This document shows, in pieces, positions 1 through 8,995 of a stretch of 17,554 bases of DNA. Both the position numbers and the translations under genes were made by a program. The notes below the pieces were generated by a model, which did not search any database, had not been told where the DNA came from, and saw only the letters and a program-made list of their open reading frames with translations. Positions within the stretch are counted from its first letter, which is position 1. Each line of letters opens with the position of its first letter. Source of the stretch: Bondarzewia mesenterica (Eukaryota; Basidiomycota; Agaricomycetes; Russulales; Bondarzewiaceae); NCBI GenBank assembly GCA_004802705.1, contig SGPL01000634.1:1-17554 (forward strand). The letters are read 5' to 3'.

Positions 1-19
1 TATGTCTGCCCAGAAGGTG

Positions 20-250
20 CTCGGCCAAACTGTTAGACACGGTGAATGGCGAGCAAGCCCGACCCCATTATCTTCCCCGAGAATCTCGGCTGAACTGTTG
101 GACACGGTGAACGGTGAGCAAGCAAAACACTTTTTGCATGCTCGGCTGACCTGTCAGAGACAGTGAACAGTGAGTGGGCAAGGCTCATATCCCTGCCCAG
201 CTACTACTCGGCTGAACTATCAGAGATAGTGAACGACATCGGCGGCCGAA
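20..250. repeat. CpG-rich tandem repeat, four imperfect units
   Basis: Four imperfect copies of a core beginning CTCGGCTGAACTGT start at 20, 85, 141 and 207, so spacing is 65, 56 and 66 bases. The core runs through a GACACGGTGAACGGTGAGC-like stretch before the units diverge. The stretch is rich in CpG, unlike the decayed retroelements to its right. On the minus strand three units read as a repeated short peptide like FTVSDSSAE, but the 56-base spacing breaks the frame and TAG stops occur, so coding is doubtful. It could be a minisatellite or the end of a repeat-containing gene outside the window. Confidence 0.7.
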
Positions 251-337
251 CCATCTGTAATGGGGCCCCATGGCCATCGGCCGAGCTCGGCTGGCCATCA
301 GCGTCAGGCAAAAAAGCACCTTCACCTGGCCCGTCTA

Positions 338-1723
338 AGACAGTAAGAAGGCACTGAATAGGCTCTCAAAAAGAAGATCTCAATCCACCTCGAGAACCTC
401 CCTCCACCCCAATGTATCTCCACCATCGAGCAATTTCAGCAAGTAGCTGACAATCTCAGTATGGCCCTTATAGATGTTGTATATGCCACAGTTCCACTCA
501 TTAAGCTGTGCTCTTTTTCCAAGCACTGGTGGACCTTAGACTTGACAATCATGCATCAGGAAAAGCAGCATCTAGCTAATTTATCCTACAGCTTTTGCAG
601 CCTCCCAAATCACCCCTCTCACAAGCAGGCCAAGGAGTTCCATAATGCCTATGCTGCCGAGATCTAATGCACTAAGAAATAGCACTAAGAGGAATGGCTC
701 GAGGAGGTAGAGGAGAAAGACTTATAAATAGCTAATAAGTACATTTATCCCCTGCAGGTGATGGCAGCAAGACACAAATTCCTTCACTTAAGGTTAAGAA
801 TGCCAACAAGACACCACGCATACTGGAGACCAATGAGGAAAAAAGCACCAAACTAGCCAGCACCTTCTTCCTTCTCCCCCTTGCTATCACGTCAATTGAC
901 CCAAACACCATTTACCTAGCTCTATCCTTTGCCTTCACACTCATAACAAGAGACTAAATCTGCTGCAACCTCAAGCAACTCAGTCCATACAAAAGCCCCA
1001 GGACCTAATGGCATTCCTAATGTAGTCCTCATGCGATCTGGCAAGGACATCTTCGAGCACCTCTTCTTCCTTTTCACAGCAGTCTTTGAGCTCCAAACAT
1101 TCTACCCTTCTTGGTGCGACTCCATCACTGTAGTCTTGTGTAAGCCTGAAAAGCCCCGATACAACATTCCAAAAGCCTACTGACCCATCGCTCTACTAAA
1201 CATGATCTATAAGCTCCTATCTATCATCATTGCTGAGAAATTGACTTACAAAATAAAAACTAACAACCTTGTATCAGTGTCTCACTTTGGTAGATGATCA
1301 GAGTGTACCATGATAGACTCTATGCTCTTAATTATGAATAGGATGAAGTCTGCATGGTGAGATAAAAAGGTAATATCAGTACTGTTCCTGAACATCGAGG
1401 GTGCATTCTTGAATGCAGTCACTGACAGGCTGCTTTACAATATATGCAAGCAGTAAATCCATGAGCACGATGTTTCTTTTATAACATGACTCCTGTATGA
1501 CTGCCAAACTACTCTTTGATTTGATGACTACTCCTTAGACTACATCACACTCTGCAATAGCATCAGGCAAGAGGATCTGCTCTTTATAATTCTTTACTTG
1601 TTCTACAATGCTGATCTCCTAGATATTCCTCAAGGCCCCAAAAAATTAGCAACCTCCTTTGTCATGATGCGGCATTTATTGCAGTGGGTAAAACTTTTAG
1701 TGAGACCCACAAAACCTTAGCAC
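338..1723 (+). mobile_element. Decayed LINE (non-LTR retrotransposon), reverse transcriptase part, left of the gypsy insertion
   Basis: The plus-strand translation follows the ORF2 protein of basidiomycete LINEs, which nicks target DNA and copies its own RNA there. Seen in order: a linker with SKHWWTLDL, NHPSHKQAKEF and EEWLEEVEEKDL (about 361-740), then PAGDGSKTQIPSLKVKN (751-800), APGPNGIPNVVL (995-1030), KAYxPIALLN (1171-1202), LFLNIEGAF (1382-1410) and ILYLFYNADLLDIP (1590-1630). Several 1-base frameshifts (near 750 and 992) and many TAG/TAA/TGA stops break it. The catalytic Asp of the first RT motif is Asn (codon 1391-1393). The FVDD motif at 1658 has lost one base. No endonuclease domain is visible upstream, so the copy is 5' truncated or has diverged. 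The right end is the gypsy insertion point. Family recognition is from motif order by eye. Confidence 0.85.
1719..1723. repeat. Target-site duplication AGCAC, left copy
   Basis: The five bases next to the left LTR match the five bases next to the right LTR (9399-9403). This is the length made by Ty3/gypsy integrase. With one copy removed, the LINE reading resumes on the other side. Confidence 0.9.
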
Positions 1724-2125
1724 TGTCGAGTCGGTCAGATTTCTATGGCTTTGCTTGTATGCTAAGCCTAGTTGTGCCTTATTAGAGCTTCAAGAGGATT
1801 TCAGGACACTAGCTGCTGGCTAGGTCAAGTAAGATATGAAGTAGCAAAGGTAGGGACTTTAACCCTATATCCTATTGCAGTAGTTCTATCGAGTTATAAA
1901 GATAGACGAAAGAGATCAAGCTGAATAAGCACAAGTTTAGTCACAATATATATATAGCCCTGCTGCAGCGCACGGACTAGCTTATATAATTATATAGAGC
2001 ACAGGAGTGGAAGGGCTGGTAGAGGTAAAGTAGTCGCAGTTAGCCAGACTGCCTCATTAGAAAGGATAATGTAATGTGTCTATAAAAGGAAAAGAAAAAG
2101 TTACATAATACTGTCGTTCATGACA
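1724..2125 (-). repeat. 3' LTR of the gypsy element
   Basis: This 402-bp LTR aligns over its whole length with 8996-9398. It begins TGTCGAG and ends TTCATGACA on the plus strand. Hand alignment gives about 43 differences, about 40 of them transitions. It keeps a minus-strand TATA run at 1945-1956 and, downstream of it, AGCTTGATCT (1922-1913), which is complementary to the candidate primer-binding site. Confidence 0.95.
1945..1956 (-). promoter_or_regulatory. TATA box in the 3' LTR
   Basis: On the minus strand the sequence is TATATATATATT, identical to the box in the other LTR although the LTRs differ by about 11% overall. From this LTR it would drive transcription outward into LINE sequence. 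Confidence 0.5.
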
Positions 2126-2139
2126 ACTGCCCCCTCATT
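2126..2139 (-). other. Polypurine tract next to the 3' LTR
   Basis: Read on the minus strand, AATGAGGGGGCAGT directly abuts the 3' LTR (TGTCATGAAC). A purine-rich run in this place primes plus-strand DNA synthesis in LTR retrotransposons. The C inside the run makes it slightly imperfect. Confidence 0.65.
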
Positions 2140-2166
2140 GTGCTCCTGTTGCCCTCAACAAGACTT

Positions 2167-3680
2167 CTAGTCAGTAGTGTAGCCATAGAGATCAAGGTCG
2201 GCTGTATAATCAGCATTATAGTGGAGAGCATCCAGTCCACCCATATCATCATTATAGTCAGTGTCATCATTATGGGGGGAAAATGTGCACCCTTTGCCTT
2301 TCTTAAGGCATGCCTTGGCAAGGTGTGAGGGCAAGTCACAGATGTAACATCTCTTCACCCTGCTCGGCCCACTACAAGGTCTCCCTACTCCTTTTTTTGC
2401 TATTTGTGATGAAGGTCCAGTGGGTACCTTCGTGATCTGTAGCTTTGCATATCTCTTCCTTCTTCTGCCTCTCAGCCGTCTAGCAGCTTCTTCCACATCC
2501 AAGTGCCTTGCTTAGTCCAGGAGGTGAGGGGGAACCATTTGGGCAAGAGGCAAATTGGTGACTAGGAGTTTCAACCTAGCGCTTGCATCCACTGCCTGGA
2601 GCCGTGCCGTGACATCCCATCTATCGATGGTGAATTGGGACTGGCGGCATTTATGCAAGGTAATGATGTAGTGCTCCTCCTCAATGTTGAGAGTCAGTGC
2701 ATGGTAGCAATGGATGTCCACGATCAGGCTGGGTTCCTCTACCTGTTATAGGGCTCCTTCTATTTGTGCATATTTTTCTAATAATATAATGGCAGCGTGA
2801 AACTCCATCTTGACCCCGATGGTATGATCTATAGGGGGAGAGGGGTGCATACTGGCAGGGCAATAGTGGGGTGTCCATAGTAGACCACCTCGTCTGGTGT
2901 CTGCTCTGTCTTAGTGATGATCATGAGTAAGTCTAGCCTTTTGATGAAGGAAGGTGTGTGGAGTAGTTCAAGTGATGACATTATGAGGCAGGGTAGAGTC
3001 ATGTAAGTGGTGGCAGATACAGGGCTCACTGGTGTGGGGGAAGTGTTTACTGATGTGTCTACATGGGGTGGAGTCCTAGTGAGGAAAGAGATGTCTTGGT
3101 CAATTCGAGAGGAGGGGGAGTGAGGAATAAATACTCCTGTGAAAAAAGGGTTATTTTCGATCTAGTTGATTGCTTCCTCCATGTCCTCTCAGGCCCTTGC
3201 CAACTCCTCTTGCAGACTCAGTGCATCCTCCCTTGCTTTTTCAGCTGCTAAGGCCATGAAGACCCTCCTGGCTTCCTCTTATTAGTTCACCTCCTATCCG
3301 GCTTCTGCTAGTCCTTCTAGGATCATCTGTCAGTTTCCTTCTCAATGATCCTCTCTTTCCTGTGTAGTTATCTTAGCCTATCTGCAGTCATTCTCTTCTA
3401 GAGCCTTCAAGATCTCAAAGATCTTATCTGCCTCTTCTGAGAGGACTAGGTCTTATTCCACCCATTCTTGCATTTCTTCTTTGATATCATCGCTGTTGTG
3501 AGAGTCAGGGGTGAGGGGTGAAATATACATTCATGTGTTCATTCTTATTACCTCGAGAAGTGCTTCATCGAGGTATTATTGTTCTTCTGGGGTAGTGTAT
3601 TGTATGGGCGATAGTGTCACCTGTGGGCTAGGAGTGTGAGAGGGTGATGAAGAGGTTTGGGTGTTAATGGGGGACGACAT
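2167..3680 (-). pseudogene. Third frame of the gypsy element: Gag-like protein with coiled coil and CCHC zinc knuckle, downstream of pol
   Basis: A frame of about 504 codons starts ATG TCG TCC CCC at 3680, 129 bases after the pol stop, and ends TAG at 2167. It carries about 14 in-frame stops and one frameshift near 2835. The N-terminus is Ser/Thr/Pro-rich. Next come Glu-rich helices (EEMQEWVE, KIFEILKALEEND, EKAREDALSLQEELARA) that look like a coiled coil. The middle part contains DIHCYHALTLNIEEEHYI. Then follow a basic stretch (RRLRGRRRKRYAKL), an intact CCHC zinc knuckle CYICDLPSHLAKAC (2349-2308) and an acidic tail rich in Asp and Tyr. A knuckle with a coiled coil suggests nucleic-acid binding and self-assembly, as in Gag, but the element has a normal gag elsewhere. 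A CCCCCAG / CCCCCACAG pyrimidine-rich stretch before the ATG could be a splice acceptor for a subgenomic mRNA (inference). I do not recognise the family. Confidence 0.7.
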
Positions 3681-3859
3681 ATTAAAAAAAGTCAAAGTTA
3701 ATATGGCAAGTACCATTTAAAAGATTATTAGGTGTAGAAGGAGGATAATCATAGAACTGTGGGGGAACTGGGGGAAAAAGGGAGAATTTGCCCCCCTCTT
3801 TATGGCTTTCATTGTCTTCGACAATTGGATGATAAGGCTAGAGATGATGTGGGGCTTAT

Positions 3860-4117
3860 CGCGTGCGGGTATTTTCTATAAAAGTCTTTGAAGATGGTGT
3901 GTGCATCTTTCATGGGCGAGTAGCCCTTCCATCGGACTAAATACTGTAGATTCTCACAGAACATTCTGAAGTCCAATAGCTTTTTGACCTCATATGCTTC
4001 TTCATTATCTATGAGGTCAGGTGGGTCAGGTCTTTCAAAGTTAGATCCATGTGCTTGGGTCTCAATAAATAGCATAATCAGGGATAAGTAAAATACCAGG
4101 ATGTATTTTCCATGCAT
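3860..4117 (-). other. Chromodomain at the end of gypsy pol
   Basis: After an integrase-tail motif like VFxxSLxxxF (4090-4050) comes LLDFRMF, then QYLVRWKGYSP (about 3947-3915) and KDFYRKYPHA (about 3880-3850). This is the chromodomain that targets chromoviruses to modified histones. Compared with the usual family pattern, about 10-12 residues between GYSP and the next helix are missing, including the TWEP segment that supplies an aromatic-cage Trp. Histone binding is therefore probably lost, either in this copy or in its lineage. Confidence 0.8.
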
Positions 4118-4429
4118 TCGGGAGTTTCAGTCGAACATTCATCTGAGATAACACATCTGTTACCTCAAAAGGGCCATATTGACGAGGGGCCAATTTCATC
4201 GAGGGATGTATAGTGGTAAGGTTCTTTGCTTCTAGCCACCTTTATCCCCCTTCTTGTACTCTTTGCCCTTTTTTTGGTCCCTTTCGTGCTATAACTTGTA
4301 CTGCTAGGTTGTGAGATGCGATGGTGTCATTCTGGATCCCTTCTAGTTGCTTCAGCCTCTGAGAAACTGAAGGAATCATAGCATCTTCTAATACTTCTGG
4401 TAATGCTCATGGTGTATATCCCATGATTA

Positions 4430-5090
4430 GCTTAAATGGAGGTTTTTTTGTCGATGAATGGGCAGTCGAGTTGTAAGCAAACTCAGTAAACAGTGGTAAT
4501 TCTGCCCAATCATCACTTTAAAAATTGCAGAAGATGCGCAAAAATTGCTCCAGTGATTAATTTGTCCATTCAGTTTGTTCATCTGACTGTGGGTGGTAGG
4601 CCGTACATAGCCTGTTTTATCCTGAGTTTTGTGCAGAGTTCCCTCATAATCTTCAAGGCATACTGTGGGCCTCAATCTGATATCACCCTTCTAGGTAGGC
4701 CATAATGTCTCTAGACATAGTTGTGGTAGAGGTCTGCCATCCCTCCTGCTGTTATTGTCTTGTAGCAAGGTACACAGACTACTCCTTTTGATACATTGTG
4801 ATCTATAAAGATAGCTATCAAGTCAAATCCTTTTGACTGTAGAAGATCCGTGATGAAGTCCGTAGAGACTACTTAGAAAGGGAGAGTGTGTACATCGGCT
4901 TCAATAGGAATATAAGGTATTCCAGGTCAATTTGATTGATTCTTTAATGCTTGACATGTAGAATAACCTTTAATGTATTCTTTTATGAACACTGTCATTC
5001 CTAGCCATCAGAATTCTCACTACACATGTTCTATCATTTTTCATTCACCCGGGTGTCCCATGATGGGTGGGTTATGACGTTGTCGTACAA
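4430..5090 (-). other. Gypsy integrase domain
   Basis: The zinc-binding part reads RQRHNPPIMGHPG (about 5085-5045) with both His, then EYIKGYSTCQA (about 4980-4947), where the first Cys of the usual CxxC pair is Tyr. The catalytic core shows VVSTDFITDLL (Asp kept, about 4872-4840), then VISD-stop-GPQY (Asp kept, 4686-4657). The expected TERxNQ motif appears as TN-stop-MDK (about 4575-4555), so the catalytic Glu is replaced. All three changes argue for a dead integrase. Confidence 0.85.
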
Positions 5091-5329
5091 TTTCTCGTCA
5101 AAGTTCTTGGTCTTTGGGGACATAGATACGTCCTTGGAATAGGATTAAGCTATCTTCTACATTCTATTCTTTTATCCCTCTCATCATTGACCTTGGCCCT
5201 GCTTTCTTTATGAGCTCTAAGGCCAAGACAATTTCATCATCCATGTTTTTTGAATTATAAATGTGGTCCTTTAGGGGTTCTTCTATCGTGTCATCTTCTA
5301 TTGTGAGCATTTTGGTGAATAGGGTTTGA

Positions 5330-5736
5330 CTGAGAAGGATTCATTCCTTATTATTATTCTTTCCATTGTCAAAGTCTGGTCGATGAGACAGACCATCCGG
5401 CACACACTTTGTTTCCTTTATATAGTGTATTTTGAAGTTGAAGCGGGTCAGGAACAGTGCCCATCATGCCTGTCTCTAGTTCAGCTTTCTGGCATCTTTG
5501 TAAAATGTTAAATTTTTGTGACCAGAATGGACCTCGATGGTGTATTCTGACCCTTCCAAAAAGTGTCACCATGCTTCAAAGGCACAAATAATCACTAGTA
5601 ATTCTCAGTTATATACATCGTAGTTTTGTTCTGCAGAGGAGAATCCCTTTGAAAGGTAAGCATATGGGTGCTACTGTCTATCCTTACCCTTTTGCAATAG
5701 AATTCCTCCTGTCACTGTGAGCAATGCATCAGTGTC
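5330..5736 (-). other. Gypsy RNase H domain
   Basis: The frame opens with VDTDALLTVTGGILLQKGK (5739 downward), matching the first catalytic Asp region. It continues through AYLSKGFSSAEQNYDVYN, AFEAW-stop-HFLEGS, HSGHKNLTFY, LTRFNFKIHYI and PDGLSHRPD. The usual HTDHKNL motif is HSGHKNL, so a catalytic Asp is Gly here, an A-to-G transition. RNase H removes RNA from the RNA-DNA hybrid during reverse transcription. Confidence 0.85.
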
Positions 5737-5903
5737 AACTCTGAATGGTTTTGTGGTGTCTAGTTGGACTAGCACTGGGGTGAATATGAAGCCTTCTTTA
5801 GTGCATCAAAGGCTATCTGCTGTGGTTCATTCTAATGCCATTTGATATCCTTTTTTGTGAGGTCATGCAGGGGTTGCACCAACTGAGCATATCCCTTTAT
5901 GAA

Positions 5904-6656
5904 TCAGCAGTAAAAGTTTCTGAAGCCTAAAAATGAGTGTACATCCTTGACCCTTTGTGGTGCGGGCCAGTTAGACAGCCCCTCAATCTTAACTGGATCT
6001 ATTTCCAGCCTATCATAGGAGATGATGAAGCCTAGGTAATCCACTGTGTCGACCTCGAATGTACATTCCTCTAGTTTGAGGAACAGGTCATTTTCTGCAA
6101 GTCGACAGAGTACTTCATTTACAAGTTCATGGTGCCTTTTCATGTAGACCGTTGCTACGAGGATGTCATCCATGTAGATGATCACTTCGCTCATTGCAAT
6201 GAGGTCCTTAAATAGCTTATTCATCATTGTTTAAAAAGTTGCCGGTGAGTTGGTTAGACTAAAGAACATGACTATTAGTTCGAATAGGCCCTGATTAGTG
6301 AGAAATGTTGCTTTTTCTTGGTCGCCTTCTTTGATGCGGATGTTATTGTATCCCTAGTGGACATCCATCTTAGTGAAGATGTGTTTGTCCTTCAGACCCT
6401 CTATGATGTCCGAGCTTAATGGAAGAGGGTACCAGTTCTTAATAGTGTGCTTGTTTAGCTTCTGATAATTTTGTACTGGCTGAAGCTTTCCATCTTTCTT
6501 TTTGACAAAGAAGAATGGTGAGGCATAGGGAGATTTGAACGTCTTTATCATTCCTCTTCGCAAATATTCCTCTAAGAACCTGTCGAGTTCCCCTTGCTCA
6601 TCCCTTGAAAGGGGGATTATTTTTGTAAAAATTCCATTGGGTGCACTAGGTTTCAA
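5904..6656 (-). other. Gypsy reverse transcriptase domain
   Basis: This is the best-preserved part of the element. Seen are LDRFLEEYLRRGMIK, SPYASPFFFVKKKDGKL, QNYQKLNKHTIKNWYPLP, IFTKMDVH with the first catalytic Asp, and the central IIYMDDIL (about 6183-6160) with both catalytic Asp. KLEECTFEVDTVDYLGFIIS, IDPVKIEGLSNWPAPQ and VHSFLGFRNFYC follow. Stops near 6354 (a TGG to TAG change) and near 6228 (CAA to TAA) interrupt it. The motif set is typical of Ty3/gypsy. Confidence 0.95.
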
Positions 6657-6939
6657 CTCGATTTTATAGTCTCATGTATGAGGGGGTAGGAATCATTGAG
6701 ATGCCTCTTCTTTGAATACTCATTGGTATGCTAAGTAGTGAGCAGGGATAGATTCTTCAATTGATTTTTTTGTTTTGTTCTTCTCTGCTTCTTTCACTAA
6801 CTTCTGTGAGATGGACACTGCTTTTATCTTTTCTTGTCTATCGCACTAGCTGAGGAGTTTCTAAAGAACTTGCTTGTATTCCCAATTGCACTTCCAACAC
6901 CACCATGAGCAGTTTTAGAAATGAACCTTTTCATTTCAC

Positions 6940-7265
6940 CAGTCAATAGTGAGGTTATGGGTGCACAACTAGGGCAGACCAAAAATAATCTCATCATCCC
7001 CAATATCAGACACATATAGCTTGGTAGTTTTGACATGTTCTTCAATTCACATTTCGAGAGTTATGAATTCCTTGATTCACCCCAAGACGTTTTCCGTATT
7101 GTCAACATTGTGAATTTTGATTTCTCGATGCAGCTTGATGATTTGCAAGCCATGTTTTTCTATGGCCTTCCAGTGAATAAACCTTCTTGTTGCCCCACTA
7201 TCTATCATTGCTTTTGTTTTGACACTTTGGCCATTCTGAGAGATCTAAGTAACAATTTCTAATTG
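6940..7265 (-). other. Gypsy aspartic protease domain
   Basis: The translation gives KTKAMIDSGATRRFI, with the catalytic DSGA encoded at 7202-7191. KAIEKHGLQIIKL and DIGDDEIIFGLP follow, the latter matching the second conserved part of retropepsins (ILGxPW, with the Trp codon now TAG). It would cut the Gag-Pol polyprotein. It lies in the same frame as the RT. Confidence 0.85.
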
Positions 7266-7345
7266 TTCACCTTTTGTAGATTTTACAAATATAGAGTTGT
7301 CATAACATCCCTTCATCCAGAGCCACATCGTAAACTCTGGACTCA

Positions 7346-8851
7346 TCAAAAATCCTCCTCTTTTCCTTCTTCATCACTAGAAGCTGCCAGGGCCTCTCAT
7401 TCCTCCACCGAGAGCTTTCTGATGACCTTCCATAATTTGTCCATGATTATCTTCTCCTCATTGCTTCCTTCCCCTTCTGTTGTAGCCCTAGCATGGGCAT
7501 CCTTCTGTAGGCACTCCCTAGAGCAGTATCCTGTTTTACTGCATCTAAAACAACATCCTTCTTTCATATATTGTTCCTTACCTTCATTTGAAAAAGTGTT
7601 AGTGGCACAAATGCATCCTCTTCCTTTCCCTCTGTCAACATCCATGACATCAGGATCATGGGCTTTTTGAGCCTTGGGTCTTTAGTCCAGTTTGGGACCC
7701 GTGCTTGGCCTGCTTAAGAAAAACTGCAGCTTGCGCCATTAGTTGTCTACTCGAGCAATGTATTTATACCAGTCCACTATTAAGATGAGCAAGGGGTCCA
7801 TCCTGTATACTTCTTTGACAATCAATTAGTTGAGTGCTTTCATGAAGTACTCGATCAATGTCACATCCTCTTTAATTCCTGACTCCGAGGCAATGTTTCT
7901 GAAGTTGGCGATAAAATTATTCGCTGTCTGCTTTCCCTGCCTGATCTAGTCTAGCTTCATCCTAGCATTTGCCGCAATATTAGCATTGCTGGACTGGGCT
8001 ACAAAGGCATCCTCGAATGTCTTCCATAGCTCATAATTATTGATCTTTTCATATTCTTCGATCTGTAGGCATTTCCACGTTTCTGTTATCCCGCCTTCAA
8101 GATATGAGAGTGCAAAGAGAACTTTACGCTATTTGTCTAATGCCCCAGCATTATCCTGGAATACTTTGGGCTTCACCTTGAAGTATATTTTGCACTTCAG
8201 GAGGAACAGCCTCGAGTTCTCCTTTTTATCATCGAATGGAGTCAGTATCTTTACTTTAGGACCTAGCTTGTTGGATAATGGTGCAATGGACATACTGTGT
8301 GATGGAGGTGAAGGCAGCAGTGGTAGTGGGTTAGGTGGGAGTAGGTTTGATGTCTGGGGTTGTGAATGGTTCAATAGAGGGTTTATTTGGCTGGGTGGTG
8401 ATGGTGGTGCCAGTGGATCTTTGCTTAGTTCAGGCGATGGAGCAGGGTCTACGTTTGTTAGATTGTTCTAGAGTTCTTGGTGGATACTCCTTTGTGGGGC
8501 AAGTATCAGTAAGCTGCTGGGTCTAGAGGACCCTAGTGGTATGTTCCTTCAGTTTTCTGCATGAAGTACTGCTGAGGATGTAGGGGTTCCTCCTTGGATT
8601 TCTACTGATAGTGGGTCTCCTATTTTCTTGAATATCTAAGAACATCGCTGAGTATCATAGTAGATGGGGAAGATAGGTTTTTCTTCATCTTTGTAGATGT
8701 ACAGGGTTTGTTCGAGAGAGATAGCTTCTTAAGGATGAGCTGTATCTTCCTCCTGAGAGGATATCAACCCCATCTAGTAGCGTGCTCCTAGAAGCTATGG
8801 TGAACTACAGGTGCTTGCGCTGTCTACACTGATGAAGTTACTATCTGCCAT
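7346..8851 (-). pseudogene. gag: Gypsy Gag, degenerate
   Basis: A single frame of about 501 codons runs from ATG at 8851 (MADSNFISVDSAS) to paired TGA stops at 7346-7348 and 7343-7345, broken only by internal stops. After a Pro-rich segment (about 8480-8290) comes the retrotransposon Gag helical domain: FDDKKENSRLFLLKCKIYF, VLFALSYLEGGITETWK, WKTFEDAF, QGKQTANNFIANFRNIA and EYFMKALN. MDVDRGKGRG then precedes a zinc knuckle at 7552-7511. The knuckle reads CFRCSKTGYCSREC, so the zinc-binding His is Tyr, a C-to-T change. Gag would form the particle and package the RNA. Absence of frameshifts over 1.5 kb shows that substitutions rather than indels caused the decay. Confidence 0.92.
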
Positions 8852-8982
8852 TACTCCAGTGCTCCTTGGTGCTTCTTCGAACATTAGCTACCTTGGAATT
8901 TCTATTGCTTGGGTTTATTAGGCCCTCAAATGCAGTGGGACAGATCGATAACCTGCTATTCGAGTTTCAGTTCATTTGAGAG

Positions 8983-8992
8983 AGCTTGATCT
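8983..8992 (-). promoter_or_regulatory. Candidate primer-binding site, self-priming type
   Basis: Three bases inside the 5' LTR the minus strand reads AGATCAAGCT. It does not start with TGG, which would be expected if a tRNA 3' end were the primer. It is the exact complement of AGCTTGATCT in the LTR (1922-1913; one mismatch at 9195-9186), which lies about 30 bases downstream of the TATA run, where the transcript should begin. The Tf1/sushi group of gypsy elements primes from its own RNA 5' end in this way. The assignment is an inference from position and complementarity. Confidence 0.55.
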
Positions 8993-8995
8993 AGT

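Larger units (their letters stand above)
3809..7370 (-). pseudogene. pol: Gypsy pol polyprotein (protease, RT, RNase H, integrase, chromodomain), degenerate
   Basis: Pol lies in the -1 frame relative to gag and overlaps its end by about 25 bases (open from 7370; gag stop at 7346), the usual arrangement for expression by frameshift. The protease, RT, RNase H, integrase and chromodomain all follow in the canonical order. The protease-to-RT frame is continuous to about 5800, where a 1-base shift moves it to the frame used by RNase H and integrase. A second shift lies between about 4430 and 4120, before the chromodomain. Many stops replace well-known Trp, Gln or Arg positions, such as MDVRWGYNN read as MDVH-stop-GYNN and PATFQTMMN read as PATF-stop-TMMN. 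Both are explained by transitions. The protein would have made element cDNA and inserted it in the nucleus. Confidence 0.93.

Noticed and set aside
163..667. Short plus-strand open frames starting at 163 and 461 as separate small genes
   Set aside because: The first crosses the tandem repeat without a motif; the second is an internal piece of the LINE linker that starts at a chance Met.
2167..3680. Envelope gene, because of the position after pol
   Set aside because: No signal peptide, transmembrane segment or Cys-rich ectodomain is visible; the zinc knuckle and coiled coil point to a nucleic-acid-binding, Gag-like protein.
7263..7670. Plus-strand open frame of 135 codons
   Set aside because: It is antisense to the gag zinc knuckle and the gag-pol overlap on the minus strand.
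8040..8471. Plus-strand Gly-rich open frame of 143 codons
   Set aside because: It is antisense to the Pro-rich and helical part of the gypsy gag, which reads as a clear Gag domain.
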